From T1Sed10-7 sp041685505 (GTDB lineage Bacteria > Actinomycetota > Nitriliruptoria > Nitriliruptorales > Nitriliruptoraceae): a stretch of DNA of 23,917 nt. Shown piece after piece: positions 1-11,624 of this stretch. The position numbers and the translations under genes were made by a program. Where the stretch lies: assembly GCA_041685505.1 (NCBI GenBank), contig JAWLFQ010000034.1, positions 1 to 23,917 on the forward strand. Reading direction: 5' to 3'. Below the pieces are notes generated by a model. The model saw only the letters and a list, made by a program, of their open reading frames with translations. It had not been told where the DNA came from and did no database searches. Every line of letters starts with the position of its first letter. The stretch's first letter is position 1.

Positions 1-738
1 AACCCGACCGCAAGGCAGGGCCAACTCCTCAGCGGGACAGGATGATCCAGAAGCGAACGCCGGTCCACCGAAAGGCGGCAGGAAACCGAAGACCAGGCAA
101 CACGTCGGCCTCCACCGACGTGGTCGCCGGCGAACTGGCCGCATACGGGCTGGTGTCCGACCCGCAAAGGTGCTGACAGGGTCAGGTGAGCCTGTGGAGC
201 GAACGTGACAACGACGCTGGAACCGACGGACAGGTTGGACGCGGACACGCCGCCGGCACCCTTCGGCGCGGCCGGTGAGGTGGTCGTGAACGGACCTGAG
301 GACGACGATCGTGACTGGCATGCGATCGATTGGCGTGCCGTTGAGGACGACGTACAGCGACTGCGGCACAGGATCTTCACGGCATCGCAGGCAGGGGACC
401 TCAAGCGGGTCCGGAATCTGCAGAAGCTGATGCTCCGTTCCCGCGCGAACACGCTGGTGAGCGTGCGGCGGGTGACAGAGCGCAACGCTGGCCGTCTGAC
501 GGCAGGCATCGACGGGCAGGTCATCGTGACTGCTCGTGACAAGGCCCGGCTGGTTGCGTGGGTGCATCACCAGTCGGGCTCTTGGCAGGCCCAGCAGGCC
601 AGACGGGTGTTCATACCCAAGGCAGGCGGCAAACAGCGCCCCCTCGGGATTCCCGTGATCGTCGACCGCGTGCTGCAAGCACGCGTGGTCAACGCACTGG
701 AACCCGAGTGGGAGGCACGGTTCGAACCGAAGTCGTAG
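1..738 (+). mobile_element. Group II intron remnant (5' RNA part plus truncated RT)
   Basis: The first 204 bases carry no ORF but look like the 5' ribozyme portion that normally precedes an intron-encoded protein: GC-rich, full of short complementary segments, and running into a GTG-started reverse transcriptase. The reverse transcriptase breaks off at 738, and nothing after it resembles the catalytic core, the maturase domain or the GAAA-capped domain V hairpin. The element is therefore a 5' fragment. Its left boundary is outside the window. That the first 204 bases are intron RNA rests on position relative to the RT and general appearance; I could not fold it. Confidence 0.6.
205..738 (+). 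pseudogene. Group II intron reverse transcriptase, N-terminal fragment
   Basis: The 177-residue product matches the N-terminal region of group II intron reverse transcriptase/maturases: a W-x-x-I-x-W-x-x-V block (about residues 38-46), then LQKLMLRS, SVRRVTERNAGRLTAGIDG (RVT_N-type region) and the RT start segment PKAGGKQRPLGIPVIVDRVLQ. Full-length family members run to about 400-600 residues and carry a YADD active site; none is present here. The family usually continues F-E-P-x-S-Y-G-F-R-P-G after this point. Here the Tyr codon (TA-) becomes TAG at 736-738 and similarity stops, so a deletion or rearrangement junction is likely at that spot. It cannot be catalytically active. The GTG start at 205 follows GTGGAGCGAAC, a weak ribosome-binding site. 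Confidence 0.8.
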
Positions 739-759
739 GACCGCCGCTGTTGGGCGGTC
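739..759. terminator. Short hairpin at the intron-remnant junction
   Basis: GACCGCC (739-745) and GGCGGTC (753-759) form a perfect 7-bp stem with a 7-nt loop, directly after the stop codon of the truncated reverse transcriptase. There is no U-tract. It could act as a weak terminator insulating the downstream permease, or be a relic of the insertion or deletion junction. Confidence 0.3.
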
Positions 760-810
760 ACGCCGCGACCTCTTCCCGATGCGATCACATGGGGGCGCGG
801 TGGCGCGGAT

Positions 811-826
811 GTAACGCAGCCGTTAC
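811..826. promoter_or_regulatory. Palindrome upstream of the purine permease, possible operator
   Basis: GTAACG-CAGC-CGTTAC is a perfect inverted repeat with 6-bp arms and a 4-bp centre, 123 bp before the permease start. It is the least GC-rich spot in a GC-rich leader. A -10-like TATCCT lies at 848-853, and the palindrome would overlap or abut the matching -35 region, where a repressor would sit. No regulator family is recognised from the site. No purine riboswitch core is seen in 741-948. Confidence 0.3.
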
Positions 827-948
827 GGACGGCGATGGCCGGACCACTATCCTTCGCCCCGCCGCCCGCGGTGGTGGCCTTCCCCTCCCCTCCATCGGTA
901 CGACCGCGGCGCGAGCAGGCTGCTGCGCGCCCATGAGGAGCTTCGGAC

Positions 949-2292
949 GTGAGCGAGCAGACGACCACGAGCGTGTCCAGTGGTAGCGGGCTGGACCGAT
1001 TCTTCCAGCTGACGGAGCGAGGAAGCGACCCGCGAACCGAGGGCATCGCAGGGCTGACCACCTTCCTCGCGATGGCCTACATCGTCTTCGTCAACCCCCT
1101 GATCCTGGCCGATGCCGGCATGGAGCCCGGGGCGGTGTTCGTGGCGACCTGCCTGGCAGCCGCCCTCGGCACGCTGATCATGGGTCTGTGGGCGAACCTT
1201 CCCATCGCCCAGGCACCCGGGATGGGGCTGAACGCCTTCTTCGCCTACACCGTGGTGCTGGGCTTCGGCATCGAGTGGGAGACGGCGCTGGCAGCCACCT
1301 TCGTGTCCGGCCTGCTGTTCCTCGTCCTGGCCGTCACGGGGGTCCGGGGTGCCATCATCCAGGCGATCCCCCATCAGCTGAAGATGGCCGTCGGCGCCGG
1401 CATCGGGTTGTTCATCGCCTTCATCGGCCTGAAGAACGCCGGGATCGTCGTCGCCGACGAGGCGACCACCGTCGGGCTCGGTGACCTGACCATCGACACG
1501 ACGCTGCTGGCCATCTTCGGCCTGATCGCGATCGCCCTGTTCCTGATGCGGGGGCTCAAGGGCGCGGTGTTCTACGGCATCGTCGCCACCGCCGTACTCG
1601 GGCTGCTGACGGGCCTGCTCGACGCCCCCGACGCGATCGTCTCCGCACCGCCGAGCCTGGCTCCTACCTTCGGCGCAGCCTTCGCCGCCTTCGGCGAGCT
1701 GCTGGCGCCGGAACTGCTCATCGTCATCGGCACGATGCTGTTCGTCGACTTCTTCGACACCGCCGGGACCCTCATCGCCGTGACCAACCAGGCGGGGCTG
1801 CTCGACGAGGAGGGCCGTCTGCCCGGCGGCACCCGACCGCTGGTCTCCGACGCCGTCGCGACGATGGGTGGCGCGGCGCTCGGCACCTCGACCACGACCT
1901 CCTACATCGAGTCGGCCGCCGGTGTGGGTGCCGGGGGACGTACGGGGCTGAGCTCGGTGGTCACCGCGGCGCTGTTCCTCCTCGCGATCTTCTTCTCCCC
2001 GCTGCTGAGCGTGGTCACCGCCCCCGTCACCGCCGCCGCGTTGATCATCGTCGGGGTGATGATGGCGCGGGGCCTGAAGGACATCGAGTGGGACCAGATG
2101 GAGATCGCCATCCCGGCCTTCGTGACCGTGGTGGCGATGCCGCTGACCTACTCGATCGCCACCGGCATCGCCATGGGGCTGTTCCTCTTCCCCCTGCTGA
2201 TGGTCTTCCGCGGCAAGGCCCGGGAGGTGCACCCGATCATGTACGTGCTGGCGGTGCTATTCCTGGTGTTCTTCACCTTCCTCGCGGAGTAG
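949..2292 (+). CDS. NCS2/AzgA-family purine (hypoxanthine/guanine/adenine) permease
   Basis: This 447-residue polytopic membrane protein resembles PbuG/GhxP/AzgA proton-coupled purine transporters. Visible family blocks are TEGIAGLTTFLAMAYIVFVN in the first helix, APGMGLNAFFAYTVV, AVGAGIGLFIAFIGLKNAGI, the conserved MLFVDFFDTAGTLIAV and the STTTSYIESAAGV segment of the substrate-binding helices. About 12-14 hydrophobic helices are apparent and the length is typical. The GTG start at 949 lies 8 nt after GAGGAG (935-940). The gene stands alone, preceded by an intron fragment and followed by a strong hairpin shared with convergent clpB. Its role is import of purine bases across the cytoplasmic membrane; which purine cannot be read from the sequence. 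Confidence 0.9.
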   Translation: MSEQTTTSVSSGSGLDRFFQLTERGSDPRTEGIAGLTTFLAMAYIVFVNPLILADAGMEPGAVFVATCLAAALGTLIMGLWANLPIAQAPGMGLNAFFAYTVVLGFGIEWETALAATFVSGLLFLVLAVTGVRGAIIQAIPHQLKMAVGAGIGLFIAFIGLKNAGIVVADEATTVGLGDLTIDTTLLAIFGLIAIALFLMRGLKGAVFYGIVATAVLGLLTGLLDAPDAIVSAPPSLAPTFGAAFAAFGELLAPELLIVIGTMLFVDFFDTAGTLIAVTNQAGLLDEEGRLPGGTRPLVSDAVATMGGAALGTSTTTSYIESAAGVGAGGRTGLSSVVTAALFLLAIFFSPLLSVVTAPVTAAALIIVGVMMARGLKDIEWDQMEIAIPAFVTVVAMPLTYSIATGIAMGLFLFPLLMVFRGKAREVHPIMYVLAVLFLVFFTFLAE

Positions 2293-2308
2293 GTGACGAC
2301 GGATCCGT

Positions 2309-2332
2309 GGGGCCCGCGTCGACGCGGGCCCC
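2309..2332. terminator. Bidirectional terminator between permease and clpB
   Basis: GGGGCCCGCG (2309-2318) and CGCGGGCCCC (2323-2332) form a perfect 10-bp GC stem with a TCGA loop, 16 bp after the permease stop and 6 bp after the clpB stop on the opposite strand. There is no long U-tract, which is common for high-GC actinobacterial terminators. Confidence 0.7.
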
Positions 2333-2338
2333 CAAGCC

Positions 2339-4957
<2,619 letters not shown>

Positions 4958-5032
4958 CTCCACTGCGGACCTCCTTGGCGAGCGGGTGACCGGCTGGACG
5001 CGCGGTCGCGGGTGCACGGTCCTCGGCTACCG

Positions 5033-5061
5033 ACGGTACGTAGGCGCCATACCGGTGTCAG
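5033..5061 (-). promoter_or_regulatory. Candidate clpB promoter
   Basis: On the minus strand CTGACA (-35, 5056-5061), a 17-nt spacer and TACCGT (-10, 5033-5038, fitting the actinobacterial TAnnnT pattern) lie about 75 bp before the clpB ATG and just after the hairpin that ends hspR. No HAIR operator is visible here, unlike upstream of dnaK, so clpB may escape direct HspR control or depend partly on readthrough. Confidence 0.45.
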
Positions 5062-5071
5062 GGGCCGGGCG

Positions 5072-5104
5072 CCGCTGCGGCGCAGGGAACCTGCGTCGCA
5101 GCGG
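5072..5104 (-). terminator. Strong hairpin ending the hspR transcript
   Basis: A stem of about 15 bp (5072-5086 with 5090-5104) with a GAA loop and a single G-U wobble sits 17 bp downstream of the hspR stop, on the clpB side. There is no U-tract. It separates clpB from the dnaK operon and probably lowers readthrough. Confidence 0.6.
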
Positions 5105-5121
5105 GGCAGGGAGCCGGGCGC

Positions 5122-5706
5122 TCAGGCGTCGGCGTGGCGCATCTCCGGCGGCGGGATGGGTCGGGCCCGCTGCGGCCCCCCGCTGCGCTGGCCCGTGCGG
5201 CGCCGGTGGGGGTGCACCTCGACGGTCGACGACGGTGCCTTCACGATCTCGTAGCGGTCGCCGCCCTGGGGCCGATCCTCGATGCGCTCGGCCAGCACCC
5301 GCACCATCTCCTCCAGCTCGCCGATGCGCCGACGGGCCCCCTCGAGCTTCTCACCGAGGTCGAGCACGACCCGTACCCCGGCGAGGTTGAGCCCCTCGTC
5401 CTGGGTCAGGGTGCGGATGAAACGCAGCCGCTCCACGTCGCGGCGCGAGTAGCGGCGCGTCCCACCTTCCGTCCGCGCGGGGGTCAGCAGCCCCTCCCGC
5501 TCGTAGGCCCGCAGCGTCTGCGGGTGGAGACCCGACAGCTGGGCTGCCACGGAGATGACGTAGAGCGGCGTATCCTCGTCCTCCGGCACCTGGTAGGGCT
5601 GGAGCTGCTCGGACGACTGCTCCTGCGTCTGGCGGCTCGAGCGGGTCGACCAGGACCAGCCATGCTCGCCCGGGTGCGGCTCGAGGTAGTGCTGCTCGCT
5701 GGCCAC
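5122..5706 (-). CDS. hspR: MerR-family heat-shock repressor HspR
   Basis: The 194-residue product carries a MerR-type winged helix (about residues 46-117). YVISVAAQLSGLHPQTLRAY matches the HspR N-terminal helix-turn-helix, followed by EREGLLTPARTEGGTRRYS and then a helical segment (EKLEGARRRIGELEEMVRVL) that would dimerise. In Streptomyces and mycobacteria HspR binds HAIR inverted repeats and uses DnaK as co-repressor, silencing the dnaK operon at normal temperature. A HAIR is present upstream of dnaK here (10407-10427), closing the loop. The GTG at 5706 is preceded by AGGAAGGAGGT with 4 nt spacing. The roughly 45-residue hydrophilic N-terminal extension and the basic, proline-rich tail are longer than in compact HspR proteins. 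The gap to dnaJ is 58 bp. Confidence 0.93.
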   Translation of the reverse strand: MASEQHYLEPHPGEHGWSWSTRSSRQTQEQSSEQLQPYQVPEDEDTPLYVISVAAQLSGLHPQTLRAYEREGLLTPARTEGGTRRYSRRDVERLRFIRTLTQDEGLNLAGVRVVLDLGEKLEGARRRIGELEEMVRVLAERIEDRPQGGDRYEIVKAPSSTVEVHPHRRRTGQRSGGPQRARPIPPPEMRHADA

Positions 5707-5764
5707 GGGCACCTCCTTCCTGGTACGTGCTGCGCTCGGTGGTGACGGGTGGTGTGCGGCGCGC

Positions 5765-6937
5765 TCAGCTCTCGCCGAGCAGTTCGCGGTCGCGGTCGCT
5801 GGTGTCCTCGGTCGCCGCCAACTGCTCGAACAGCTTGCGCTGCTCGCGGGTGAGTCGGTTCGGGACCTGGAGGCGTACCGATACCAGCAGATCGCCGTGG
5901 CCCCCACGCTTGGTGGGAGCGCCCTCACCCCTGATGCGGAAGGTACGTCCGTGGGCCGTGCCTGCCGGGATCCGGATGGTGCGCGTGCCCTCGTGCGGCG
6001 TGGGAACGGTGAGCTTGGTGCCGAGCGCCGCCTCGCTGAAGGTGATCGGCACCTCCAGGGTGACGTCGTCGCCCTTGCGTCCGAAGTGCGGGTGCGGCTC
6101 GACATGGACCGTGACGAGCACGTCCCCGGGTGGGCCACCGCCCACACCCGGACCGCCCCGGCCGCTGGCGCGGATGACGGCACCGTCGCGCACGCCGGGG
6201 GGGATCTTGACGGTGAGCTGGCGGGGCTTGACGACGCGGCCCTCGCCGGAGCAGGTGGGGCACGGGTCGTCGATCTGCTGGCCCCGTCCCCCACAGCTCG
6301 GGCACGGTTGCGCGAAGGAGAAGGGGCCCTGGTCGACGGTCACCTGCCCGCGCCCGCCGCAGGTCTCGCAGCGACGGGGGTTGGTTCCCGGGGCCGCGCC
6401 CGAGCCGCCGCAGCTGTCGCAGGGGCCGTCACCGGTGATGCGCAGGGTCGTGCGGACCCCGGCGAGGGCGTCCTCGAAGCTCAGGTGGACGTCGGCGTGC
6501 AGATCGGGGCCTCGCTGCGGGCGACGGCTCCGCGTGCCGCCCATGGGTCCGAAGCCGCCGCGGCCAGCGCCCGCGGCGCCACCGCCGGCGTTGTTGAACA
6601 GATGGCCGAGCAGGTCGCCGAGATCGGCTTCGGACGCGCCACCGAACCCGCCGGGGAAGCCGCCTGCACCGCCGCCACCGCCAGCGCCGAAGCCCGCGGC
6701 GCCGAGGCGCCGGATCTCGTCGTACTCGCGGCGCTTGTCCTCGTCGCCGAGCACGCTGTGGGCCTCACCGACGTCCTTGAAGCGCTGTTCGGCCTCGGGG
6801 TCGTCGGGGTTGGCATCGGGATGGTTCACCCGGGCGAGCTTGCGGTAGGCCCGCTTGATCTCCTCCTGGCTGGCGTCCTTCGAGACGCCGAGGACCTTGT
6901 AGTAGTCCTTGTCCAACCACTCGCGTTGCGCTGCCAA
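5765..6937 (-). CDS. dnaJ: Molecular chaperone DnaJ (Hsp40)
   Basis: DnaJ delivers substrates to DnaK and stimulates its ATPase. All class A parts are present in 390 residues: a J domain (about 9-74) with the HPD triad at 39-41 (in RVNHPDANP; the usual Tyr before HPD is Asn here), a Gly/Phe-rich linker (about 80-132), four zinc-binding CxxCxGxG repeats at 173, 190, 212 and 226, and the two C-terminal substrate-binding subdomains. The TTG start at 6937 is supported by GGGAGGTGA just upstream and gives the normal N-terminus MAAQREWLDKDYYKVLGV. It lies 40 bp after grpE in the same operon. Actinobacteria often have two DnaJ copies; the position next to grpE and hspR marks this as the dnaK-operon copy. 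Confidence 0.96.
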   Translation of the reverse strand: MAAQREWLDKDYYKVLGVSKDASQEEIKRAYRKLARVNHPDANPDDPEAEQRFKDVGEAHSVLGDEDKRREYDEIRRLGAAGFGAGGGGGAGGFPGGFGGASEADLGDLLGHLFNNAGGGAAGAGRGGFGPMGGTRSRRPQRGPDLHADVHLSFEDALAGVRTTLRITGDGPCDSCGGSGAAPGTNPRRCETCGGRGQVTVDQGPFSFAQPCPSCGGRGQQIDDPCPTCSGEGRVVKPRQLTVKIPPGVRDGAVIRASGRGGPGVGGGPPGDVLVTVHVEPHPHFGRKGDDVTLEVPITFSEAALGTKLTVPTPHEGTRTIRIPAGTAHGRTFRIRGEGAPTKRGGHGDLLVSVRLQVPNRLTREQRKLFEQLAATEDTSDRDRELLGES

Positions 6938-6977
6938 CTCAGCTCACCTCCCCTCGGTCGGTACCCGTGTGTCCCGA

Positions 6978-7691
6978 TCAGCCCTCGACGGCGACCATCG
7001 CGGCGCGCAGTACACGATCGTCCAGTCGGTACCCCGGTCGCAGCACCATGGCCACCTTCGGCTCGCCGTCGATGCCGTCACCGGGTTGCTGCTGGACGGC
7101 CTCGTGGACGTTGGGATCGAAGGGCACCTCGACCGCGTCCACGCGCTCGAGCCCCTGCTGGTGCAGTGCATCCAGCAGCTTGGTGGCCACGAGCCGGATG
7201 CCGGTGGCCAGGTCCTCGTCCGAGGAGCCCTCCGCAGCAGCGACGGTGCGGTCCAGATCGTCGAGCACCTCGAGCAGGGCGCCGGCGACCTCCGCCTTCC
7301 CGCTGCTGCGTTGCAGGGCGCCGTCACGCATGACGCGCCGACGGTAGTTCTCGAAGTCGGCGTGGCTGCGACGCAGATCGTCGAGGTACTCGTCGCGCTT
7401 GGCCTCCGCGGCGAGCAGCTCGGCGAGCAACTCCGGGCGGGTGCGGGGGTCGGCGTCGGCGAGCGCTTCGATGTCGACGGCCTGCCCCTCCTGCGCCGGG
7501 CTGCCGGAGGCGTCGTCGGAGGGCCCGTCCGCGGCCACGGCGTCGTCGCCGGCACCACCCTCGCTCGCCGCGCTGTCTGCTCCGCTCGCGGTGGCATCAC
7601 CTGCCGGCGCGCCCGTGTCGGAGGCCGCGGCGGCGGGCTCGGGCCCGCCGTGCATTTCCGCGTCGTGGTGGTCGTGGTCGTGGTGGTTCAC
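6978..7691 (-). CDS. grpE: Nucleotide exchange factor GrpE
   Basis: GrpE releases ADP from DnaK and resets the chaperone cycle. The 237-residue product has a long acidic, Ala/Asp/Ser-rich disordered N-terminus (about 1-85), the coiled coil with AEAKRDEYLDDLRRSHADFENYRRRV (about 95-130), and the C-terminal beta domain with VPFDPNVHEAV and VLRPGYRLDDRVLRAAMV. The GTG at 7691 (MNHHDHDHHDAEMHGG) is preferred because GAGG lies 7 nt upstream; an earlier ATG at 7778 would sit inside a hairpin. The His/Asp-rich N-terminal 16 residues are unusual and could bind metal. The gene lies downstream of hsp20, separated by a strong hairpin. Confidence 0.93.
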   Translation of the reverse strand: MNHHDHDHHDAEMHGGPEPAAAASDTGAPAGDATASGADSAASEGGAGDDAVAADGPSDDASGSPAQEGQAVDIEALADADPRTRPELLAELLAAEAKRDEYLDDLRRSHADFENYRRRVMRDGALQRSSGKAEVAGALLEVLDDLDRTVAAAEGSSDEDLATGIRLVATKLLDALHQQGLERVDAVEVPFDPNVHEAVQQQPGDGIDGEPKVAMVLRPGYRLDDRVLRAAMVAVEG

Positions 7692-7746
7692 GTGGTTGCC
7701 TCGGGGGTGTGGGTCGATGGGCAGCGGGTCGGCCGGTGCCGGGTAC

Positions 7747-7780
7747 GGATGCGGGACGGCCGCCCGGCCGTCCCGCATCC
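7747..7780 (-). terminator. Perfect 15-bp hairpin between hsp20 and grpE
   Basis: Positions 7747-7761 and 7766-7780 are perfectly complementary (15 bp, 4-nt loop), starting 16 bp after the hsp20 stop. No U-run follows. Inside an operon this is best read as a partial terminator or mRNA-stabilising 3' end that lets dnaK and hsp20 accumulate above grpE, dnaJ and hspR. Confidence 0.6.
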
Positions 7781-7795
7781 TGCGGTCGATCGCCC

Positions 7796-8239
7796 TCAGC
7801 TGGTGGTCACCTGGATCCGGCGTGGCTTGGCCTCCTCGGCCTTGGGCACCGTGATGGTGAGCAGGCCGTCGCGGTAACCCGCGGTCACGCCCTCGGCGTC
7901 CACACGGTCGGGCAGACGTACGGCCCGGTGGAACCGGCCGAAGTGGCGCTCGATGCGACGGAAGCCCTCGGCCTCGCGCTCGTCGTAGAAGCGACGCTCA
8001 CCGGCGATGGTGAGGACGTTCTCCTCGAGCGAGACCTCGACCTGGTCGGCGTCGACGCCGGGGAGCTCGACGTGGAGGGTGAAGGCCTCCTCGGTCTCCT
8101 CGACGTCCAGCGCGGGGCTGAACGCACCGGCCGGGCTGGCAGAGCTGCGGTCACCGAAGGCCTGCCGGAAGGCGCGCTCCACCTCGTCCTGGAGCGACGC
8201 GACGTCGCGGAAGGGGTGGTAGGTGGCGAGCTGTGACAT
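7796..8239 (-). CDS. Small heat-shock protein, Hsp20/alpha-crystallin family
   Basis: The 147-residue product is an ATP-independent holdase that binds unfolding proteins so DnaK and ClpB can refold them. The alpha-crystallin domain spans about residues 42-135, with LHVELPGVDADQVEVSLEENVLTIAGERR and the hallmark GLLTITVPK near its end. The tail has the I-x-V anchor (IQV, 142-144) used for oligomer assembly. A short amphipathic N-terminus (YHPFRDVASLQDEVERAF) precedes it. The ATG at 8239 follows AGAGGAGGAG. Location is the notable point: it sits between dnaK and grpE, which are normally adjacent in actinobacteria, and is bounded by hairpins on both sides, as if inserted as a cassette. It probably shares HspR control from the dnaK promoter. 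Confidence 0.93.
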   Translation of the reverse strand: MSQLATYHPFRDVASLQDEVERAFRQAFGDRSSASPAGAFSPALDVEETEEAFTLHVELPGVDADQVEVSLEENVLTIAGERRFYDEREAEGFRRIERHFGRFHRAVRLPDRVDAEGVTAGYRDGLLTITVPKAEEAKPRRIQVTTS

Positions 8240-8326
8240 CGTCTCCTCCTCTCTTTCGGGTGGGTGGTGGTGTCTGTGGTTGCGGCTACGTGGTGCCATG
8301 GGCACGTGGGTCCGATGGGGGGCGGT

Positions 8327-8358
8327 CGCCGTGGCCACGGACCCGAAGGGCCACGGCG
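8327..8358 (-). terminator. Hairpin between dnaK and hsp20
   Basis: CGCCGTGGCC (8327-8336) and GGCCACGGCG (8349-8358) form a perfect 10-bp stem with a 12-nt loop, 19 bp after the dnaK stop. It may attenuate readthrough or mark a processing site. The rest of the 138-bp gap shows only the hsp20 ribosome-binding site and a second small palindrome around 8295-8305. Confidence 0.45.
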
Positions 8359-8377
8359 CCGCGGGGAACGTGGGTGG

Positions 8378-10240
<1,863 letters not shown>

Positions 10241-10350
10241 CTGGGGCCTCCTTGGGGCTGATCGCGTGCCGGCGCCGGGGGGTCCCCACGTGGCGCGTGC
10301 GGCGATGGTCGATGCGTGCTGCAGCGCGTACCGCTGCGTGTCTGCTGCCC

Positions 10351-10378
10351 ACGGTACGGGCGCTCAGGCCACAGACAA
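10351..10378 (-). promoter_or_regulatory. Candidate proximal dnaK promoter
   Basis: On the minus strand TTGTCT (10373-10378), a 16-nt spacer and TACCGT (10351-10356) precede dnaK by about 110 bp. The -10 hexamer is identical to that proposed for clpB. It lies some 30 bp downstream of the HAIR, so HspR bound there could still interfere. A weaker alternative pair, CTGAAG (10429-10434) and CATATT (10405-10410) with 18-nt spacing, would be directly covered by the HAIR. Confidence 0.35.
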
Positions 10379-10406
10379 GCGCTGTGCACCCGTGGGGCTC
10401 ATGAAA

Positions 10407-10427
10407 TATGAGTCGCATCGACTCAAG
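10407..10427 (-). promoter_or_regulatory. HAIR element (HspR operator) upstream of dnaK
   Basis: Read on the minus strand the site is CTTGAGT-N7-ACTCATA. The HAIR consensus known from Streptomyces and mycobacteria is CTTGAGT-N7-ACTCAAG, so one half matches 7/7 and the other 5/7 with exact spacing. It lies 167 bp upstream of the dnaK start, in an AT-richer patch of a GC-rich gap. With hspR four genes downstream, this supports autoregulated heat-shock control of the whole operon. Confidence 0.85.
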
Positions 10428-10489
10428 GCTTCAGCCGTGCGTCGGGTCACGCTGCACACGCACATCCCAGGGGGCCAGGCGACCCGGCC

Positions 10490-10657
10490 TCAGTGGTGGT
10501 CGTCGTCCGAGCCCGGCGCGGGGGACGACCGCGTCCACGACCGCGCCAGCGGCATGCCACGGGCGGTGAGCCGCTCCCGGCGGGGGTGGAAGCCCGTCAG
10601 CAGCAGCAACGGCAGGAGCACCACCACCGCCAGGATCACCCACTGCCAGGTCGCCAC
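10490..10657 (-). CDS. Small single-span membrane peptide, unknown function
   Basis: A 55-residue peptide starts at a GTG at 10657 with GGGGAGGGG upstream. Residues about 4-21 (QWVILAVVVLLPLLLLTG) form one clear transmembrane helix, followed by a basic stretch (HPRRERLTARG) and a hydrophilic acidic tail ending SDDDHH. It lies 34 bp downstream of the beta-hydroxyacid dehydrogenase on the same strand, so it may be the last gene of that transcript. I do not recognise a family. The alternative is non-coding sequence; the ribosome-binding site and sensible membrane topology favour a real gene. Confidence 0.55.
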   Translation of the reverse strand: MATWQWVILAVVVLLPLLLLTGFHPRRERLTARGMPLARSWTRSSPAPGSDDDHH

Positions 10658-10691
10658 GCCGTCCCCTCCCCATCGGCCCTGCCGTGCCGCC

Positions 10692-11624
10692 TCACTGTAG
10701 CGAGGACAGCTCCACACCCACGGCTCGCTCCAGCATCCGGACGATCTCCACGTGGTCGGCACCCTCGAGCTCCACGGCGGCGGCGCTGGTGAGCTGTTCG
10801 ACCAGGCCCAGCACCGGCCCGTCGACCTGGGCGCCGCGCAGCACGCTGCCTGCGAGCCGGACGTCCTTGGCCAGCAGCGCCAGGGCGAAGGTGTGGGGGA
10901 AGGACCGGTCCAGCACCCGCTGCGGGATCAGGGTCTCGGTGGCGAAGGAGCGTCCCGTCGAGCTCCCGATCACCTCCAGCGCCGCGGCAGGGGCGACCCC
11001 CTGGGCTGCCAGCGCCGTCAACCCCTCCGCGGCGGCCCACAGCGAGGTCGCCAACAACGCGTTGTTCACCGCCTTGACGGCCATCCCGGCGCCGACGTCA
11101 CCGACGTGCACCACCTGTGCCGCCACGGTGCCCATCACCGCGGCGACCCTGGCGAGGTCGTGCTCCTCGCCCCCGACCATCACCGTCAGCGTGCCCTGCT
11201 CGGCCCCGGCCGTCCCACCCGAGACCGGCGCATCGAGGTAGCCGACGTCGTGGCCGGACAGCAGCGCGGCGATGTCCCGTGCGCCAGCCGGGTCACCGGA
11301 GGTGTGGTCGATCCACACCGTGCCCGGGGCGAGCTGCGGGCCGAGGACCTCCGCGAGCGCCGCCACCTCGACGTCGGTGGGCAGGCAGGTCACCACCACA
11401 CGCGCCTGCGCCACCTCGGCGAGGTCCCCGGCGGCCCGGGTGCCGTGTGCGGCGGCATGCGCGGTGGCCACCGAGGTGGTGCGGTTCCACACCGTGGTGG
11501 GCCAGCGGGCCGCCAGGTTGGCGGCCATGGGACGTCCCATCGCACCGAGCCCGAGGAAGGCGACCTCGCCCACCTCGCTGTCGCCGGTCGGTGGGGTGGT
11601 CGGGGTCGGGGTCGTGGTCGACAT
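10692..11624 (-). CDS. NAD(P)-dependent beta-hydroxyacid dehydrogenase (3-hydroxyisobutyrate dehydrogenase family)
   Basis: This 310-residue cytosolic oxidoreductase has the family signature near its N-terminus: VAFLGLGAMGRPMAANL (dinucleotide loop GLGAMG at 25-30), then VVTCLPTDVEV, YLDAPVSGGTAGAEQGTLTVMVGG (substrate loop Ser-Gly-Gly 135-137) and GAGMAVKAVNN with the catalytic Lys at 184. The C-terminal all-helical domain is complete. Family members oxidise 3-hydroxyisobutyrate, tartronate semialdehyde or reduce succinic semialdehyde; substrate cannot be assigned here. A low-complexity Thr/Pro-rich N-terminus (MSTTTPTPTTPPTGD) precedes the Rossmann fold and comes from a locally duplicated segment. 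The ATG follows GGAG by 6 nt. The gap to the upstream DUF192 gene is 36 bp, which suggests co-transcription. Confidence 0.88.
   Translation of the reverse strand: MSTTTPTPTTPPTGDSEVGEVAFLGLGAMGRPMAANLAARWPTTVWNRTTSVATAHAAAHGTRAAGDLAEVAQARVVVTCLPTDVEVAALAEVLGPQLAPGTVWIDHTSGDPAGARDIAALLSGHDVGYLDAPVSGGTAGAEQGTLTVMVGGEEHDLARVAAVMGTVAAQVVHVGDVGAGMAVKAVNNALLATSLWAAAEGLTALAAQGVAPAAALEVIGSSTGRSFATETLIPQRVLDRSFPHTFALALLAKDVRLAGSVLRGAQVDGPVLGLVEQLTSAAAVELEGADHVEIVRMLERAVGVELSSLQ

Noticed and set aside
741..948. Purine riboswitch before the permease
   Set aside because: The three-way-junction core with the conserved loop sequences is not present; only a palindrome and a weak -10 are seen.
7692..7778. 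Longer GrpE starting at the ATG at 7778
   Set aside because: That ATG lies inside the 15-bp hairpin and has no ribosome-binding site; the added residues resemble no GrpE.
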